Part shown: positions 9,451 to 19,000 of the stretch, one piece after another | Layout of the letters: each line of letters starts with the position of its first letter | How positions within the stretch are numbered: the stretch's first letter is position 1 | DNA from: CAZAPO01 sp044841755 | GTDB lineage: Bacteria > Bacteroidota > Bacteroidia > Flavobacteriales > Flavobacteriaceae | DNA length: 64,000 bases | NCBI GenBank assembly: GCA_044841755.1 | Contig: JAXOFM010000001.1 | Span: 992,001-1,056,000, forward strand | Reading direction: 5' to 3' | The notes under the pieces: model-generated | The model's database searches: none | Told to the model about the DNA's origin: nothing | The model's input: only the letters and a program-made list of their open reading frames with translations | Position numbers and translations under genes: made by a program

Positions 9451-10473
9451 ATGAACGAAAACCTAGATCCAACAACTCAAAATTTTTCTTCAGAAGAACG
9501 TGATATAGAACGTGCTTTAAGACCTTTATCATTTGATGATTTTTCTGGTCAAGATCAAGTATTAGAGAATTTAAAGGTGTTTGTTGAGGCATCTAATATG
9601 AGAGGAGATGCGTTAGATCATACGTTGTTTCATGGTCCTCCTGGATTAGGGAAAACTACACTAGCACATATACTATCTAATGAATTAGGAGTTGGTATCA
9701 AGGTAACTTCTGGACCAGTTCTGGATAAACCTGGTGATTTAGCTGGGTTACTTACTAATCTTGAAGAACGAGATGTTTTATTTATTGATGAGATTCATCG
9801 TTTAAGTCCAATTGTAGAAGAATATCTCTATTCTGCTATGGAAGACTTTAAGATTGATATTATGATCGAAACAGGACCAAATGCTAGAACAGTACAGATC
9901 AATTTGAATCCTTTCACCTTAGTTGGTGCAACAACACGTTCAGGACTATTAACTGCTCCCATGCGAGCACGCTTTGGTATTAGTAGTCGATTACAATATT
10001 ATGACACGGAGTTATTATCAACTATAGTCCAAAGAAGTGCAGGAATACTAAAGGTCCCAATTTCAATGGAAGCGGCTATAGAAATTGCAGGAAGAAGTCG
10101 AGGAACACCAAGAATAGCAAATGCCTTATTGCGTCGTGTTCGTGATTTTGCACAAATAAAAGGTAATGGAAGTATTGATATTGAGATTGCAAAGTTTAGT
10201 TTAAAAGCACTTAATGTTGATGCACACGGACTTGACGAAATGGATAATAAAATACTTACCACTATCATCGATAAGTTTAAAGGCGGTCCAGTGGGTATTA
10301 CTACTTTGGCAACTGCTGTTAGTGACAGTGCTGAAACCATTGAAGAAGTTTATGAACCTTTTTTAATTCAACAAGGGTTTATTATTAGAACACCTCGTGG
10401 AAGAGAAGTAACAGAACTCGCTTATAAACACCTCGGAAGAATAAAGGGAAGTACTCAAGGAGGGTTGTTTTAG
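9451..10473 (+). CDS. ruvB: Holliday junction branch migration helicase RuvB
   Basis: A 340-residue AAA+ ATPase that, as a hexamer with RuvA, drives branch migration of Holliday junctions in recombination repair. Walker A GPPGLGKT starts at residue 62; Walker B LFIDEIHR is near residue 110; sensor 1 GATTRSG and the C-terminal winged-helix (RTPRGREVTELAYKHL) are all present. Length is normal. RuvA is encoded separately at 15456, with a peroxidase gene, queG and maeB in between. The ATG is chosen by family length and lies 4 bases after the promoter box. Confidence 0.97.
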   Translation: MNENLDPTTQNFSSEERDIERALRPLSFDDFSGQDQVLENLKVFVEASNMRGDALDHTLFHGPPGLGKTTLAHILSNELGVGIKVTSGPVLDKPGDLAGLLTNLEERDVLFIDEIHRLSPIVEEYLYSAMEDFKIDIMIETGPNARTVQINLNPFTLVGATTRSGLLTAPMRARFGISSRLQYYDTELLSTIVQRSAGILKVPISMEAAIEIAGRSRGTPRIANALLRRVRDFAQIKGNGSIDIEIAKFSLKALNVDAHGLDEMDNKILTTIIDKFKGGPVGITTLATAVSDSAETIEEVYEPFLIQQGFIIRTPRGREVTELAYKHLGRIKGSTQGGLF

Positions 10474-10589
10474 TTGAGTTAATCATGACACTTAAACAAA
10501 CGCATACACAACTTATCAAAACCGAAGCTAAACACCTCGATTTTTTGTCTTATAATATCATTAAAATGGATTTAAGCTCTTTGGTTTAA
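10472..10589 (+). pseudogene. Decayed duplicate of the queG 5' end
   Basis: Directly after the ruvB stop there is a second copy of the beginning of queG. Bases 10503-10551 match 12135-12183 at 47 of 49 positions, and similarity starts at AGTTGA just upstream of both start codons. An ATG at 10485 opens a 34-codon frame reading MTLKQTHTQLIKTEAKHLDF..., against MSKTKHTQLIKTEAKRLGF... in intact queG; the frame then loses similarity and stops at 10587-10589. The copy has no catalytic region. I read it as the ruvB-proximal scar left when the peroxidase gene entered between ruvB and queG. Confidence 0.8.
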
Positions 10590-10680
10590 CCGTTTATCTT
10601 TTAAAATCTACTTTTCAACTAATTACCTAATATTTTAATTAGTTCAACAATTTTTTTGTAAGGTTTTTAAATCTACTAAG

Positions 10681-10688
10681 TAAGTTTG
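10681..10688 (+). promoter_or_regulatory. Promoter of the di-heme peroxidase gene
   Basis: TAAGTTTG fits TAnnTTTG; a TTTG at 10655-10658 sits 22 bases upstream as a -33 box. The start codon at 10712 gives a short leader of roughly 20 bases. Confidence 0.55.
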
Positions 10689-10711
10689 ATAGATTAATTA
10701 ACCCATTCAAA

Positions 10712-12055
10712 ATGAATAATCTACGAATAACCAAGCTATTGGCTTTGTGTTTGATATTGTCTTTTTACTCTTGTGAAATGAACAATGAAGAGTATGTCGA
10801 TATTACTTATCAAACTATTTTAGAGGATCAAATAGCAGATATATTTGGCTCTAAGGAAGCATTGATTTTACCTGAATCTTCAAACTTCGGTGCTATTCCA
10901 AATGATTTTAATAATACAATTACTTCGGCTAAAGTACGCTTAGGACAATTGCTTTATCACGAAACAGGATTAGCTAAAAATCCAACAAAAGAGCAAGGTA
11001 TCAATACGTATTCTTGTGCAAGTTGTCATCACGTTGCTGCTGGTTTCCAAAGCGGACTTTCTCAAGGGATTGGTGATGGAGGAATTGGTTTTGGGTCTTT
11101 TGGGGAAGCAAGAACAAAATCACCAGATTATGAAGAATCATCATTAGATGTACAACCTATTAGAACACCAAGTGCTTTAAATGTAGCTTATCAAGATGTA
11201 ATGTTATGGAATGGACAATTTGGAGCTAAAGGAACTAATGCAGGAACAGAAGCTAATTGGACGGTTGGGACTCCAAAAGAGGAAAATAATTTAGGTTTTG
11301 AAGGAGTAGAAACACAGGCAATTGCTGGTTTAAAAGTACATAGATTAGTTATTGATTACGATTTTATAATGAACTCAGAGTATAAGTCATTATTTGATGA
11401 TGCGTTTTCTGACATCCCAGATAATGACAGATATACTAGAATAAATGCAGGACTTGCAATTGCAGCATACGAGAGAACGCTTCTATCTAACCAAGCTCCA
11501 TTTCAATTATGGTTAAAGGGGGATGATATGGCAATGAGTGATAATGAAATGCAGGGAGCATCAATTTTCTTTGGTAAAGGAAAATGTTATACATGTCACT
11601 CTGGTCCTGGTTTAAACGGTATGGATTTTCATGCGCTGGGAATGAATGATTTAGCCGGAGCAAATATTATGACTGTGGTAGATGAAGCCACTAAAAAGGG
11701 AAGAGGAGGTTTTACCGGAAATAGTGATGATGATTATAAATTTAAAACTCCTCAATTATATAATTTAAAGGATGTTGGATTTTTAGGTCATGGAAGTAGT
11801 TTCCTTTCAGTAAGAGAAATAATTAGTTATAAGAATAGTGCTATTCCTGAAAATACTGATGTACCTCAAGATAAATTGTCAGAGCAGTTTGTGCCTTTAA
11901 ATTTAACGGAACTAGAAATAGATTTGCTTACATCATTCTTAGAAAATGCATTGTACGATCCAGATTTAGTAAGATATATACCAGAGAGTCTACCTTCTGG
12001 GAATTGTTTTCCTAATGCTGATTACCAGTCTGTAATGGATATGGGATGTAATTAA
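10712..12055 (+). CDS. Di-heme cytochrome c peroxidase/MauG-family lipoprotein
   Basis: A 447-residue exported protein with a lipoprotein signal (MNNLRITKLLALCLILSFYSC). Two heme c sites are present: CASCH with Cys102, Cys105 and His106, and CYTCH with Cys292, Cys295 and His296. This is the layout of bacterial di-heme cytochrome c peroxidases and MauG-like proteins, which use cytochrome c electrons to reduce H2O2 or oxidise a substrate. The exact substrate cannot be read from sequence. The gene lies between ruvB and queG, flanked by a direct repeat of the queG 5' end, and has its own promoter, which points to a later insertion into the ruvB-queG pair. Confidence 0.88.
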   Translation: MNNLRITKLLALCLILSFYSCEMNNEEYVDITYQTILEDQIADIFGSKEALILPESSNFGAIPNDFNNTITSAKVRLGQLLYHETGLAKNPTKEQGINTYSCASCHHVAAGFQSGLSQGIGDGGIGFGSFGEARTKSPDYEESSLDVQPIRTPSALNVAYQDVMLWNGQFGAKGTNAGTEANWTVGTPKEENNLGFEGVETQAIAGLKVHRLVIDYDFIMNSEYKSLFDDAFSDIPDNDRYTRINAGLAIAAYERTLLSNQAPFQLWLKGDDMAMSDNEMQGASIFFGKGKCYTCHSGPGLNGMDFHALGMNDLAGANIMTVVDEATKKGRGGFTGNSDDDYKFKTPQLYNLKDVGFLGHGSSFLSVREIISYKNSAIPENTDVPQDKLSEQFVPLNLTELEIDLLTSFLENALYDPDLVRYIPESLPSGNCFPNADYQSVMDMGCN

Positions 12056-12063
12056 AATATAGT

Positions 12064-12116
12064 AGATCAACTTTTTTGTTGCAATTTTGTAGCTTAGACA
12101 CTTGAGAAGTTGATCT
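12064..12116. repeat. Inverted repeat in front of queG
   Basis: Perfect 10-bp arms AGATCAACTT (12064-12073) and AAGTTGATCT (12107-12116) separated by 33 bases that contain the likely queG -7 region. It could be an operator, an mRNA structure or chance; no T-run follows, so it is not a standard terminator. Confidence 0.4.
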
Positions 12117-12119
12117 TTG

Positions 12120-13043
12120 ATGAGCAAAACAAAACATACACAACTTATCAAAACCGAAGCTAAACGCCTCGGTTTTTTGTCTTGTGGAATTAGTAAAGCT
12201 GAGTTCCTTGAAGAAGAAGCACCACGATTAGAAAGATGGTTAGAAAAGAATATGCATGGAGAGATGCGTTATATGGAGAATCATTTTGACAAACGTTTAG
12301 ACCCAACAAAATTGGTTGATGATTCTAAAAGTGTAATTTCTCTTCTACTGAACTATTACCCAAATCAAGAACAAACTACAAGCAGCTATAAGCTATCTAA
12401 ATATGCTTATGGAACAGATTATCACTTCGTAATAAAAGAAAAACTTAAAGAGTTACTTGAGTTTGTAAATAATAATATAGGAGAAGTTTCGGGAAGAGCT
12501 TTTGTTGATTCTGCTCCTGTGCTAGATAAGGTTTGGGCAGCAAGATCAGGATTAGGTTGGATAGGGAAACATAGCAACCTGTTAACTCAGCAAGTAGGAT
12601 CGTTTTATTTTATTGCTGAACTTATAGTTGATTTAGAGTTAGACTACGATACGCCAACAACAGATCATTGTGGTACATGTACTGCATGCATTGATGCTTG
12701 TCCAACACAAGCAATAGTTGAGCCTTATGTCGTTGACGGAAGTAAATGTATTTCGTACTTCACTATTGAATTGAAGGATAATATTCCTAATGAGTTTAAA
12801 GGGCAATTTGATAATTGGATGTTCGGATGCGATGTATGTCAGGATGTTTGCCCTTGGAATCGCTTCTCTAAACCTCATAATGAACCTTTATTTAACCCTC
12901 ATCCAGAGTTGTTATCTATGACCAAACATGATTGGGAAGAGATCACTCAGGAAACATTCAGTAAAGTATTTAAAAAGTCGGCCGTAAAAAGAACAAAATA
13001 TTCTGGACTAACACGTAATATTAAATTCTTAAAAGAGGAATAG
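12120..13043 (+). CDS. queG: Epoxyqueuosine reductase QueG
   Basis: A 307-residue iron-sulfur and cobalamin enzyme that reduces epoxyqueuosine to queuosine in tRNA, the last step of queuosine synthesis. The C-terminal half has two 4Fe-4S motifs: CGTCTACIDACP and, later, CISYFTIE followed by FGCDVCQDVCPWNRF. The frame also allows a TTG at 12117, but the adjacent ATG at 12120 is preferred. A 10-bp inverted repeat and a near-consensus -7 box (CAATTTTG, 12082-12089) lie upstream. Its first 49 bases after codon 5 are duplicated behind ruvB. Length is normal for the family. Confidence 0.95.
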   Translation: MSKTKHTQLIKTEAKRLGFLSCGISKAEFLEEEAPRLERWLEKNMHGEMRYMENHFDKRLDPTKLVDDSKSVISLLLNYYPNQEQTTSSYKLSKYAYGTDYHFVIKEKLKELLEFVNNNIGEVSGRAFVDSAPVLDKVWAARSGLGWIGKHSNLLTQQVGSFYFIAELIVDLELDYDTPTTDHCGTCTACIDACPTQAIVEPYVVDGSKCISYFTIELKDNIPNEFKGQFDNWMFGCDVCQDVCPWNRFSKPHNEPLFNPHPELLSMTKHDWEEITQETFSKVFKKSAVKRTKYSGLTRNIKFLKEE

Positions 13044-13070
13044 ATTATTTCGCTATTAATTAGAACATCT

Positions 13071-13078
13071 TACCTTTG
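13071..13078 (+). promoter_or_regulatory. -7 promoter element of maeB
   Basis: TACCTTTG fits TAnnTTTG. A weak -33 candidate TTTC is at 13048-13051, 19 bases upstream. The leader to the ATG at 13099 is about 15 bases. Confidence 0.55.
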
Positions 13079-13098
13079 CAAGTTCAAAGCCAATCAAA

Positions 13099-15375
13099 AT
13101 GAGTAAGGAGAGCAAACGTAGAGAAGCCTTAATATATCATGCTAAACCCAATCCGGGAAAAATTAAGGTGGTACCAACCAAGAAATATGCAACACAAAGA
13201 GATCTTTCATTAGCGTATTCACCAGGAGTAGCAGAACCTTGTATAGAAATAGAGAAAGATAAACGCAATGCTTATCGTTATACAGCTAAAGGAAATCTGG
13301 TAGCTGTAATTTCAAATGGTACTGCTGTACTGGGATTAGGAAACATTGGTCCGGAAGCTTCAAAGCCTGTAATGGAAGGTAAAGGGTTACTCTTTAAAAT
13401 ATTTGCAGATATAGATGTTTTCGATATAGAAGTTGATACTGAAAATGTTGATGAGTTTATTGAAACGGTTAAAAATATTGCTCCAACATTTGGTGGGATC
13501 AATTTGGAAGACATTAAAGCTCCCGAGGCATTTGAGATCGAAAAGCGTTTAAAGGAAGAACTTGACATTCCAGTAATGCATGACGATCAGCACGGAACTG
13601 CAATTATTTCTGCTGCTGCATTATTAAACGCACTAGAGATTACAGGAAAGAAGATAGAAGAAGTAAAGATTGTTATTAGTGGTGCTGGAGCTGCGGCTAT
13701 TTCATGTTCAAGATTGTACCAGTCTTTTGGCGCAAGAAAAGAGAATATGGTAATGCTTGATAGTAAAGGCGTTATTAGAGCAGATAGAGATAACCTTACT
13801 TCTCAAAAAGCCGAATTTGCCACAAATCGGAAAATAGACACATTAGATGAAGCAATGGTTGATGCCGATGTGTTTATTGGGTTATCTACCGCCAACATTG
13901 TATCACCAGAAATGTTGAAGGCTATGACAAAAGACCCAATAGTTTTTGCGATGGCTAATCCAGACCCTGAAATTGCTTATCAATTAGCAGTAGATACACG
14001 TGATGATATTATAATGGCCACTGGAAGAAGTGATCATCCTAATCAAGTTAATAATGTTTTAGGTTTCCCATTCATATTTAGAGGAGCATTAGATGTTAGA
14101 GCTACTTCTATTAATGAGGAAATGAAAAAAGCAGCTGTAATAGCTTTAGCTGATATAGCTAAAGAACCAGTTCCTGAGCAGGTGAATATTGCTTATGGTG
14201 AAACTAGATTAGCTTTTGGAAAAGATTATATAATTCCTAAGCCATTTGATCCAAGATTAATTGGAGTTGTTCCTCTTGCGGTTGCAAAAGCAGCAATGGA
14301 AAGTGGAGTAGCTACCGAACCTATTACAGATTGGAAAAGATACGAAGATGCATTGTGGGAACGACTAGGTAGCGATAACAAGATTGTGAGATTAATGTAT
14401 GATCGTGCAAAATCTAACCCTAAGCGTGTAGTTTTTGCTGAAGCAGATCAATTAGCAGTTTTAAAAGCAGCGCAAATAGCACATGATGAAGGTATTGCAA
14501 CACCAATTCTTTTAGGGCGTAAAGACAAGATTGAAGCATTAATGCAAGAAATAGAGTTCGATGCAGAAGTACAGATAATCGACCCTAAATCTGACGAGGA
14601 GTTGGAAAGAAAGGACGCTTACGCTGAAAAGTATTGGGAGGAGCGTATGCGAAGAGGCATCACGATGCACAAAGCTAAAAGGTTGATGCGTGAGCGTAAC
14701 TATTATGCCGCTATGATGGTAAATGAAGGAGACGCTGATGCTTTAATTTCAGGATATTCAAGAAGTTATCCGGAAGTTGTAAAACCGATGTTAGAGATTA
14801 TTGGTCTTGACAAAGGAGCGTCCAGAATTGCAACAACCAATTTATTAATGACCAAACGAGGACCACTTTTTTTAAGTGATACTTCCATAAATATTGACCC
14901 AACTTCAAAAGACCTTGCCAAAATTACCCAAATGACTGCAACAACAGTTAAAATGTTTGGTTTAGAACCAATAATGGCTATGATTTCGTATTCAAACTTT
15001 GGTTCATCAGACAATGAAAGAGCAAGTAAGGTTAGAGAGGCAGTAGCTTACATGCATCGCTCTTATCCAAATTTAATTGTCGATGGAGAGTTTCAAACAG
15101 ACTTTGCTTTGAATAACGAAATGCGTAACGATATTTTTCCACATTCAAAATTAGCAGGTAGAAAAGTCAACACGCTTATTTTTCCTAATCTGGATGCTGC
15201 AAACATTACGTATAAGCTTATAAAAGAGTTAAATGAAGCTGAAAATATTGGTCCAATAATGATGGGATTAGCTAAACCAGCACATATTTTACAACTTGAT
15301 GCAAGTGTGGATGAAATAGTAAATATGACTGCAATTGCAGTGATTGATGCGCAAAAAAAACTAAAAAGAGGCTAA
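13099..15375 (+). CDS. maeB: NADP-dependent malic enzyme with phosphotransacetylase-like domain
   Basis: A 758-residue two-domain protein. Residues about 1-420 form a malic enzyme (malate to pyruvate, CO2 and NADPH), with YSPGVAEPC, a metal-binding HDDQHGTA segment and the nucleotide-binding GAGAAAISC motif. Residues about 430-758 resemble phosphate acetyltransferase (VVFAEADQ..., LISGYSRSYP) but in this family act as a regulatory, acetyl-CoA-sensing domain rather than as an enzyme. This fused MaeB form is common in bacteria. It has its own promoter and is followed by ruvA after 80 bases. Confidence 0.95.
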   Translation: MSKESKRREALIYHAKPNPGKIKVVPTKKYATQRDLSLAYSPGVAEPCIEIEKDKRNAYRYTAKGNLVAVISNGTAVLGLGNIGPEASKPVMEGKGLLFKIFADIDVFDIEVDTENVDEFIETVKNIAPTFGGINLEDIKAPEAFEIEKRLKEELDIPVMHDDQHGTAIISAAALLNALEITGKKIEEVKIVISGAGAAAISCSRLYQSFGARKENMVMLDSKGVIRADRDNLTSQKAEFATNRKIDTLDEAMVDADVFIGLSTANIVSPEMLKAMTKDPIVFAMANPDPEIAYQLAVDTRDDIIMATGRSDHPNQVNNVLGFPFIFRGALDVRATSINEEMKKAAVIALADIAKEPVPEQVNIAYGETRLAFGKDYIIPKPFDPRLIGVVPLAVAKAAMESGVATEPITDWKRYEDALWERLGSDNKIVRLMYDRAKSNPKRVVFAEADQLAVLKAAQIAHDEGIATPILLGRKDKIEALMQEIEFDAEVQIIDPKSDEELERKDAYAEKYWEERMRRGITMHKAKRLMRERNYYAAMMVNEGDADALISGYSRSYPEVVKPMLEIIGLDKGASRIATTNLLMTKRGPLFLSDTSINIDPTSKDLAKITQMTATTVKMFGLEPIMAMISYSNFGSSDNERASKVREAVAYMHRSYPNLIVDGEFQTDFALNNEMRNDIFPHSKLAGRKVNTLIFPNLDAANITYKLIKELNEAENIGPIMMGLAKPAHILQLDASVDEIVNMTAIAVIDAQKKLKRG

Positions 15376-15425
15376 AACATAGGTATTCTGTAAGATTATC
15401 CCGTTAAATTGTTTGATTAATTTAG

Positions 15426-15433
15426 TACATTTG
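15426..15433 (+). promoter_or_regulatory. -7 promoter element of ruvA-sprA
   Basis: TACATTTG fits TAnnTTTG, 22 bases before the ruvA ATG. Because sprA starts 6 bases after ruvA, this promoter probably serves both genes. The nearest TTTG (15412-15415) is too close to act as a standard -33 box. Confidence 0.5.
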
Positions 15434-15455
15434 GAGCGTTAACTAAACCAAATCT

Positions 15456-16037
15456 ATGATAACGCATATCCAGGGAAGGCTTGCGGAAAAGAATCCTACC
15501 GATGTTGTGATTGATTGTAATGGTGTTGGCTATCTGCTTAATATTTCATTACATACGTATTCTCAAATACCCAATCAAGAACAGGTAAAACTCTTTACAC
15601 ATCTTCAGGTAAAAGAAGATTCACATACATTGTATGGGTTTTCTACACTTGGTGAGCGTGCTATCTTCAGATTATTGATCTCTATTAGTGGTATTGGTGC
15701 GAGTACAGCTCGAACCATGTTATCATCACTAACCCCTAAACAAATACGAGAAGCTATTGCAACAGAAGATGTGGCATTAATTCAATCTATAAAAGGAATA
15801 GGATTAAAGACCGCGCAACGTGTTGTGATAGAGTTGAAGGACAAAATTTTGAAAGCTTACGACATTGATGAAGGAATTACTTTTGAAAGCAATACTAACA
15901 AAGATGAAGCGTTATCTGCTTTAGAAGTTCTTGGGTTTGGAAAGAAACAATCTGAACGAGTCGTCGATAAGATTGTTGCTAGTAACCCAGAAGCTAATGT
16001 TGAAGCTATTATAAAAGAAGCCTTAAAAAATTTATAA
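15456..16037 (+). CDS. ruvA: Holliday junction branch migration protein RuvA
   Basis: A 193-residue protein with the three RuvA domains: an N-terminal OB fold (MITHIQGRLAEKNPTDVVID), a central pair of helix-hairpin-helix motifs (LISISGIGASTARTML and IKGIGLKTAQRVVIEL), and a C-terminal domain that contacts RuvB. It binds four-way junctions as a tetramer and recruits RuvB, encoded at 9451. sprA begins 6 bases after the stop, so the DNA repair gene and the secretion gene are probably co-transcribed, an arrangement I recall as common in flavobacteria. Confidence 0.96.
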   Translation: MITHIQGRLAEKNPTDVVIDCNGVGYLLNISLHTYSQIPNQEQVKLFTHLQVKEDSHTLYGFSTLGERAIFRLLISISGIGASTARTMLSSLTPKQIREAIATEDVALIQSIKGIGLKTAQRVVIELKDKILKAYDIDEGITFESNTNKDEALSALEVLGFGKKQSERVVDKIVASNPEANVEAIIKEALKNL

Positions 16038-16043
16038 CTGATT

Positions 16044-19000
16044 TTGAAAGCCACCAACAAAAAATCTAACATACCTACTCTCTTTTACATACTCTTTAGT
16101 ATGGCGTTTTTATTGAGCACTGTTTCATCATATGCTCAGCAAACAACTGTAAGAGATTCAACAAGTACTACTTTTTCTTTTAATAATTTATTATTACCTA
16201 ATCCTAATAGTATTGTTTCTAAATATACTTATGATCCAATTACGGACAGATACATCTACACCGAAAATTTAGGAAGAATCAATATTAATTATCCGTTGAT
16301 TTTAACTCCAGAGGAGTTTAGAAGGCTAGTAGCTCAAGAGAATATGAAGAGCTATTATAAGGATAAGATTGATGCTTATGATGGTAGGAAAACTGGTTTA
16401 GATGATGCACAAAAGAATTTAATACCCGAGCTTTATGTAGATTCAGATTTCTTTGAATCAATTTTTGGAGGAAACACCATAGAGGTAATCCCACAAGGTT
16501 CTGTAGAAATGGATCTTGGGTTTTTATATACAAAACAAGATAATCCATCTTTCTCACCAAGAAACAGAAGTAATTTCACGTTCGATTTTGATCAGAGAAT
16601 AGAACTTAGTCTTTTAGGAAAGATAGGTACACGACTTCAGGTGAATGCTAATTACGATACGCAGTCTACCTTCGACTTTCAAAATGTCATTAAACTTGAG
16701 TACACGCCTACTGAAGATGATATTATTCAAAAGATTGAAGTTGGTAATGTTAGCATGCCTTTAAATAGCTCATTAATTACAGGTGCACAAAGTTTATTTG
16801 GTGTTAAAACACAATTACAATTTGGTAAAACAACTATTACAGGAATCTTCTCAGAGCAAAAATCTGAGAGTAGAACTGTAGTTGCACAAGGTGGAGGAAC
16901 ACTTCAAGAGTTTGAGTTCTTTGCGTTAGATTATGATGAGAACAGACACTTCTTTTTAAGTCAATATTTTAGAGATAATTATGATGACGCTTTATTGACG
17001 TATCCATATGTTAATTCACCTGTTCAAATCACCAGAATTGAAGTTTGGGTAACAAATAGAAACAATCAAACAGATGATGTTAGAAATATTGTAGGATTAC
17101 AGGATTTAGGTGAATCTGATCCAACAAAAATAGGTTCTGCTGTAAACATTTTAGCAGCTCCTGGAGCTTATCCAGACAACTCGAATAATGCATATGATCC
17201 AACAAATATTGGTGGAGCTGGTTCTCAAATAACCGAAGCCATAAGGGATATAGCAACTTCACAAGCTGGAATACTTGTTCCTGGAGTTAATCAAGGAATG
17301 GATTTTGACAAACTTGAGAACGCAAGAAAACTTCAACAAGGAAGTGAATTTACACTTCATACGCAATTAGGATATATTTCTTTAAATCAGCGTTTGCAAA
17401 ATGACGAGATTTTAGCAGTTGCGTTTCAGTTTACCGTTGGAGATCAAGTATATCAAGTTGGAGAATTTGCAAATGATGGTGTAAATGCTACCGATGTTTC
17501 TGTAGATGGCGCTACAGGAAATACAGTTGTGGAAAATAAAGGTTTGATCTTAAAAATGCTGAAGAGTACAGTAACTAATGTAGATCAACCTATTTGGGAT
17601 CTAATGATGAAGAACATCTATCAGGTTCCTAGTGCTTTTCAATTAGATAGAGAAGATTTTAAACTAAATATCTTCTATACTGAAACTTCCCCTTTAAACT
17701 ATATTACTCCTGTTGATGGGACTCCGTTTCCTGCACCAGGACCTGGTGAAGATGCTTTAGAAGAAACGCCATTATTAAGGGTATTTAATTTAGATAAGTT
17801 GAACTATAATAACGACCCACAATTTAACGGAGATGGATTCTTTGATTTTGTGGACGGAATTACAGTAATGCAACGAAATGGGAAGATTATTTTCACTAAT
17901 GTTGAACCTTTTGGGCGATACTTATTTGATGTATTAGATGACGATGGCAATCCAACAAATAATGATGCAGACTATAATGACCCAACACAATACAACCCTA
18001 ATCAGGAAAAGTATGTTTATGATAAGATGTACGTGTCTACAAAGACCGCTGCATTAGAGGATGGTGAAAAGAACAAGTTCCAAATGAAGGGACGTTATAA
18101 CAGTTCTTCAGGTGGAGGAGGTATACCTTTGGGAGCGTTTAATGTTCCTCGTGGATCTGTAAAGGTAACAGCTGGAGGAAGAGTGTTGGTTGAAGGAGTA
18201 GACTATACGGTAAATTACCAGATGGGAATTGTGGAGATTTTAGATCCTGCTTTGCAAGCTTCTAATACTCCTATTCAAGCAACGGTTGAAAATAATTCAG
18301 TTTTCGGACAACAAACACGAAGGTTTAGTGGAATTAATATTGAGCATCAGTTCAATGAGAATTTCTTGGTTGGTGCAACCATGTTAAACCTTAACGAAAG
18401 ACCAATAACTCAAAAGGCTACATACAATGCTGAGCCTATTAACAATACTATATTTGGGGTAAATGCTAACTTCTCTACCGAGGTGCCATTCTTTACAAGA
18501 TTGGTAAACAAATTACCGAACATTGATACAGATGTTCCTTCTAATTTCTCGGTGAGAGGGGAGTTTGCATATTTATTACCAGGAGCACCTAAAGGAGCAG
18601 ATTTCTTAGGAGAAGCAACATCATATGTTGATGATTTTGAAGGTACTCAAAACAATATTGATTTATTGTCACCAATTTCATGGCACCTTTCAAGTCGTCC
18701 TCGTGAATTAGGGCGCGTTTATGCAGAGGGACCTGAAGATGACAACGGAATACAAAATGGTTTTGACAGAGCATTATTAAACTGGTATACCATTGACCCT
18801 ATTTTCTATAGTAGTCAGCGTCCAACAGGAATAAGTGACAATGATATGTCTAACCTTTATTCAAGACGTATTTTTATAGATGAGATATTTCCACAACAAG
18901 ATATTGTACAGGGACAGCCAACAATAATTCCCTCTTTAGATCTTGCTTATTATCCGGAAGAACGTGGACCTTATAATTTTGACCCAGATGCAGCAGATGA

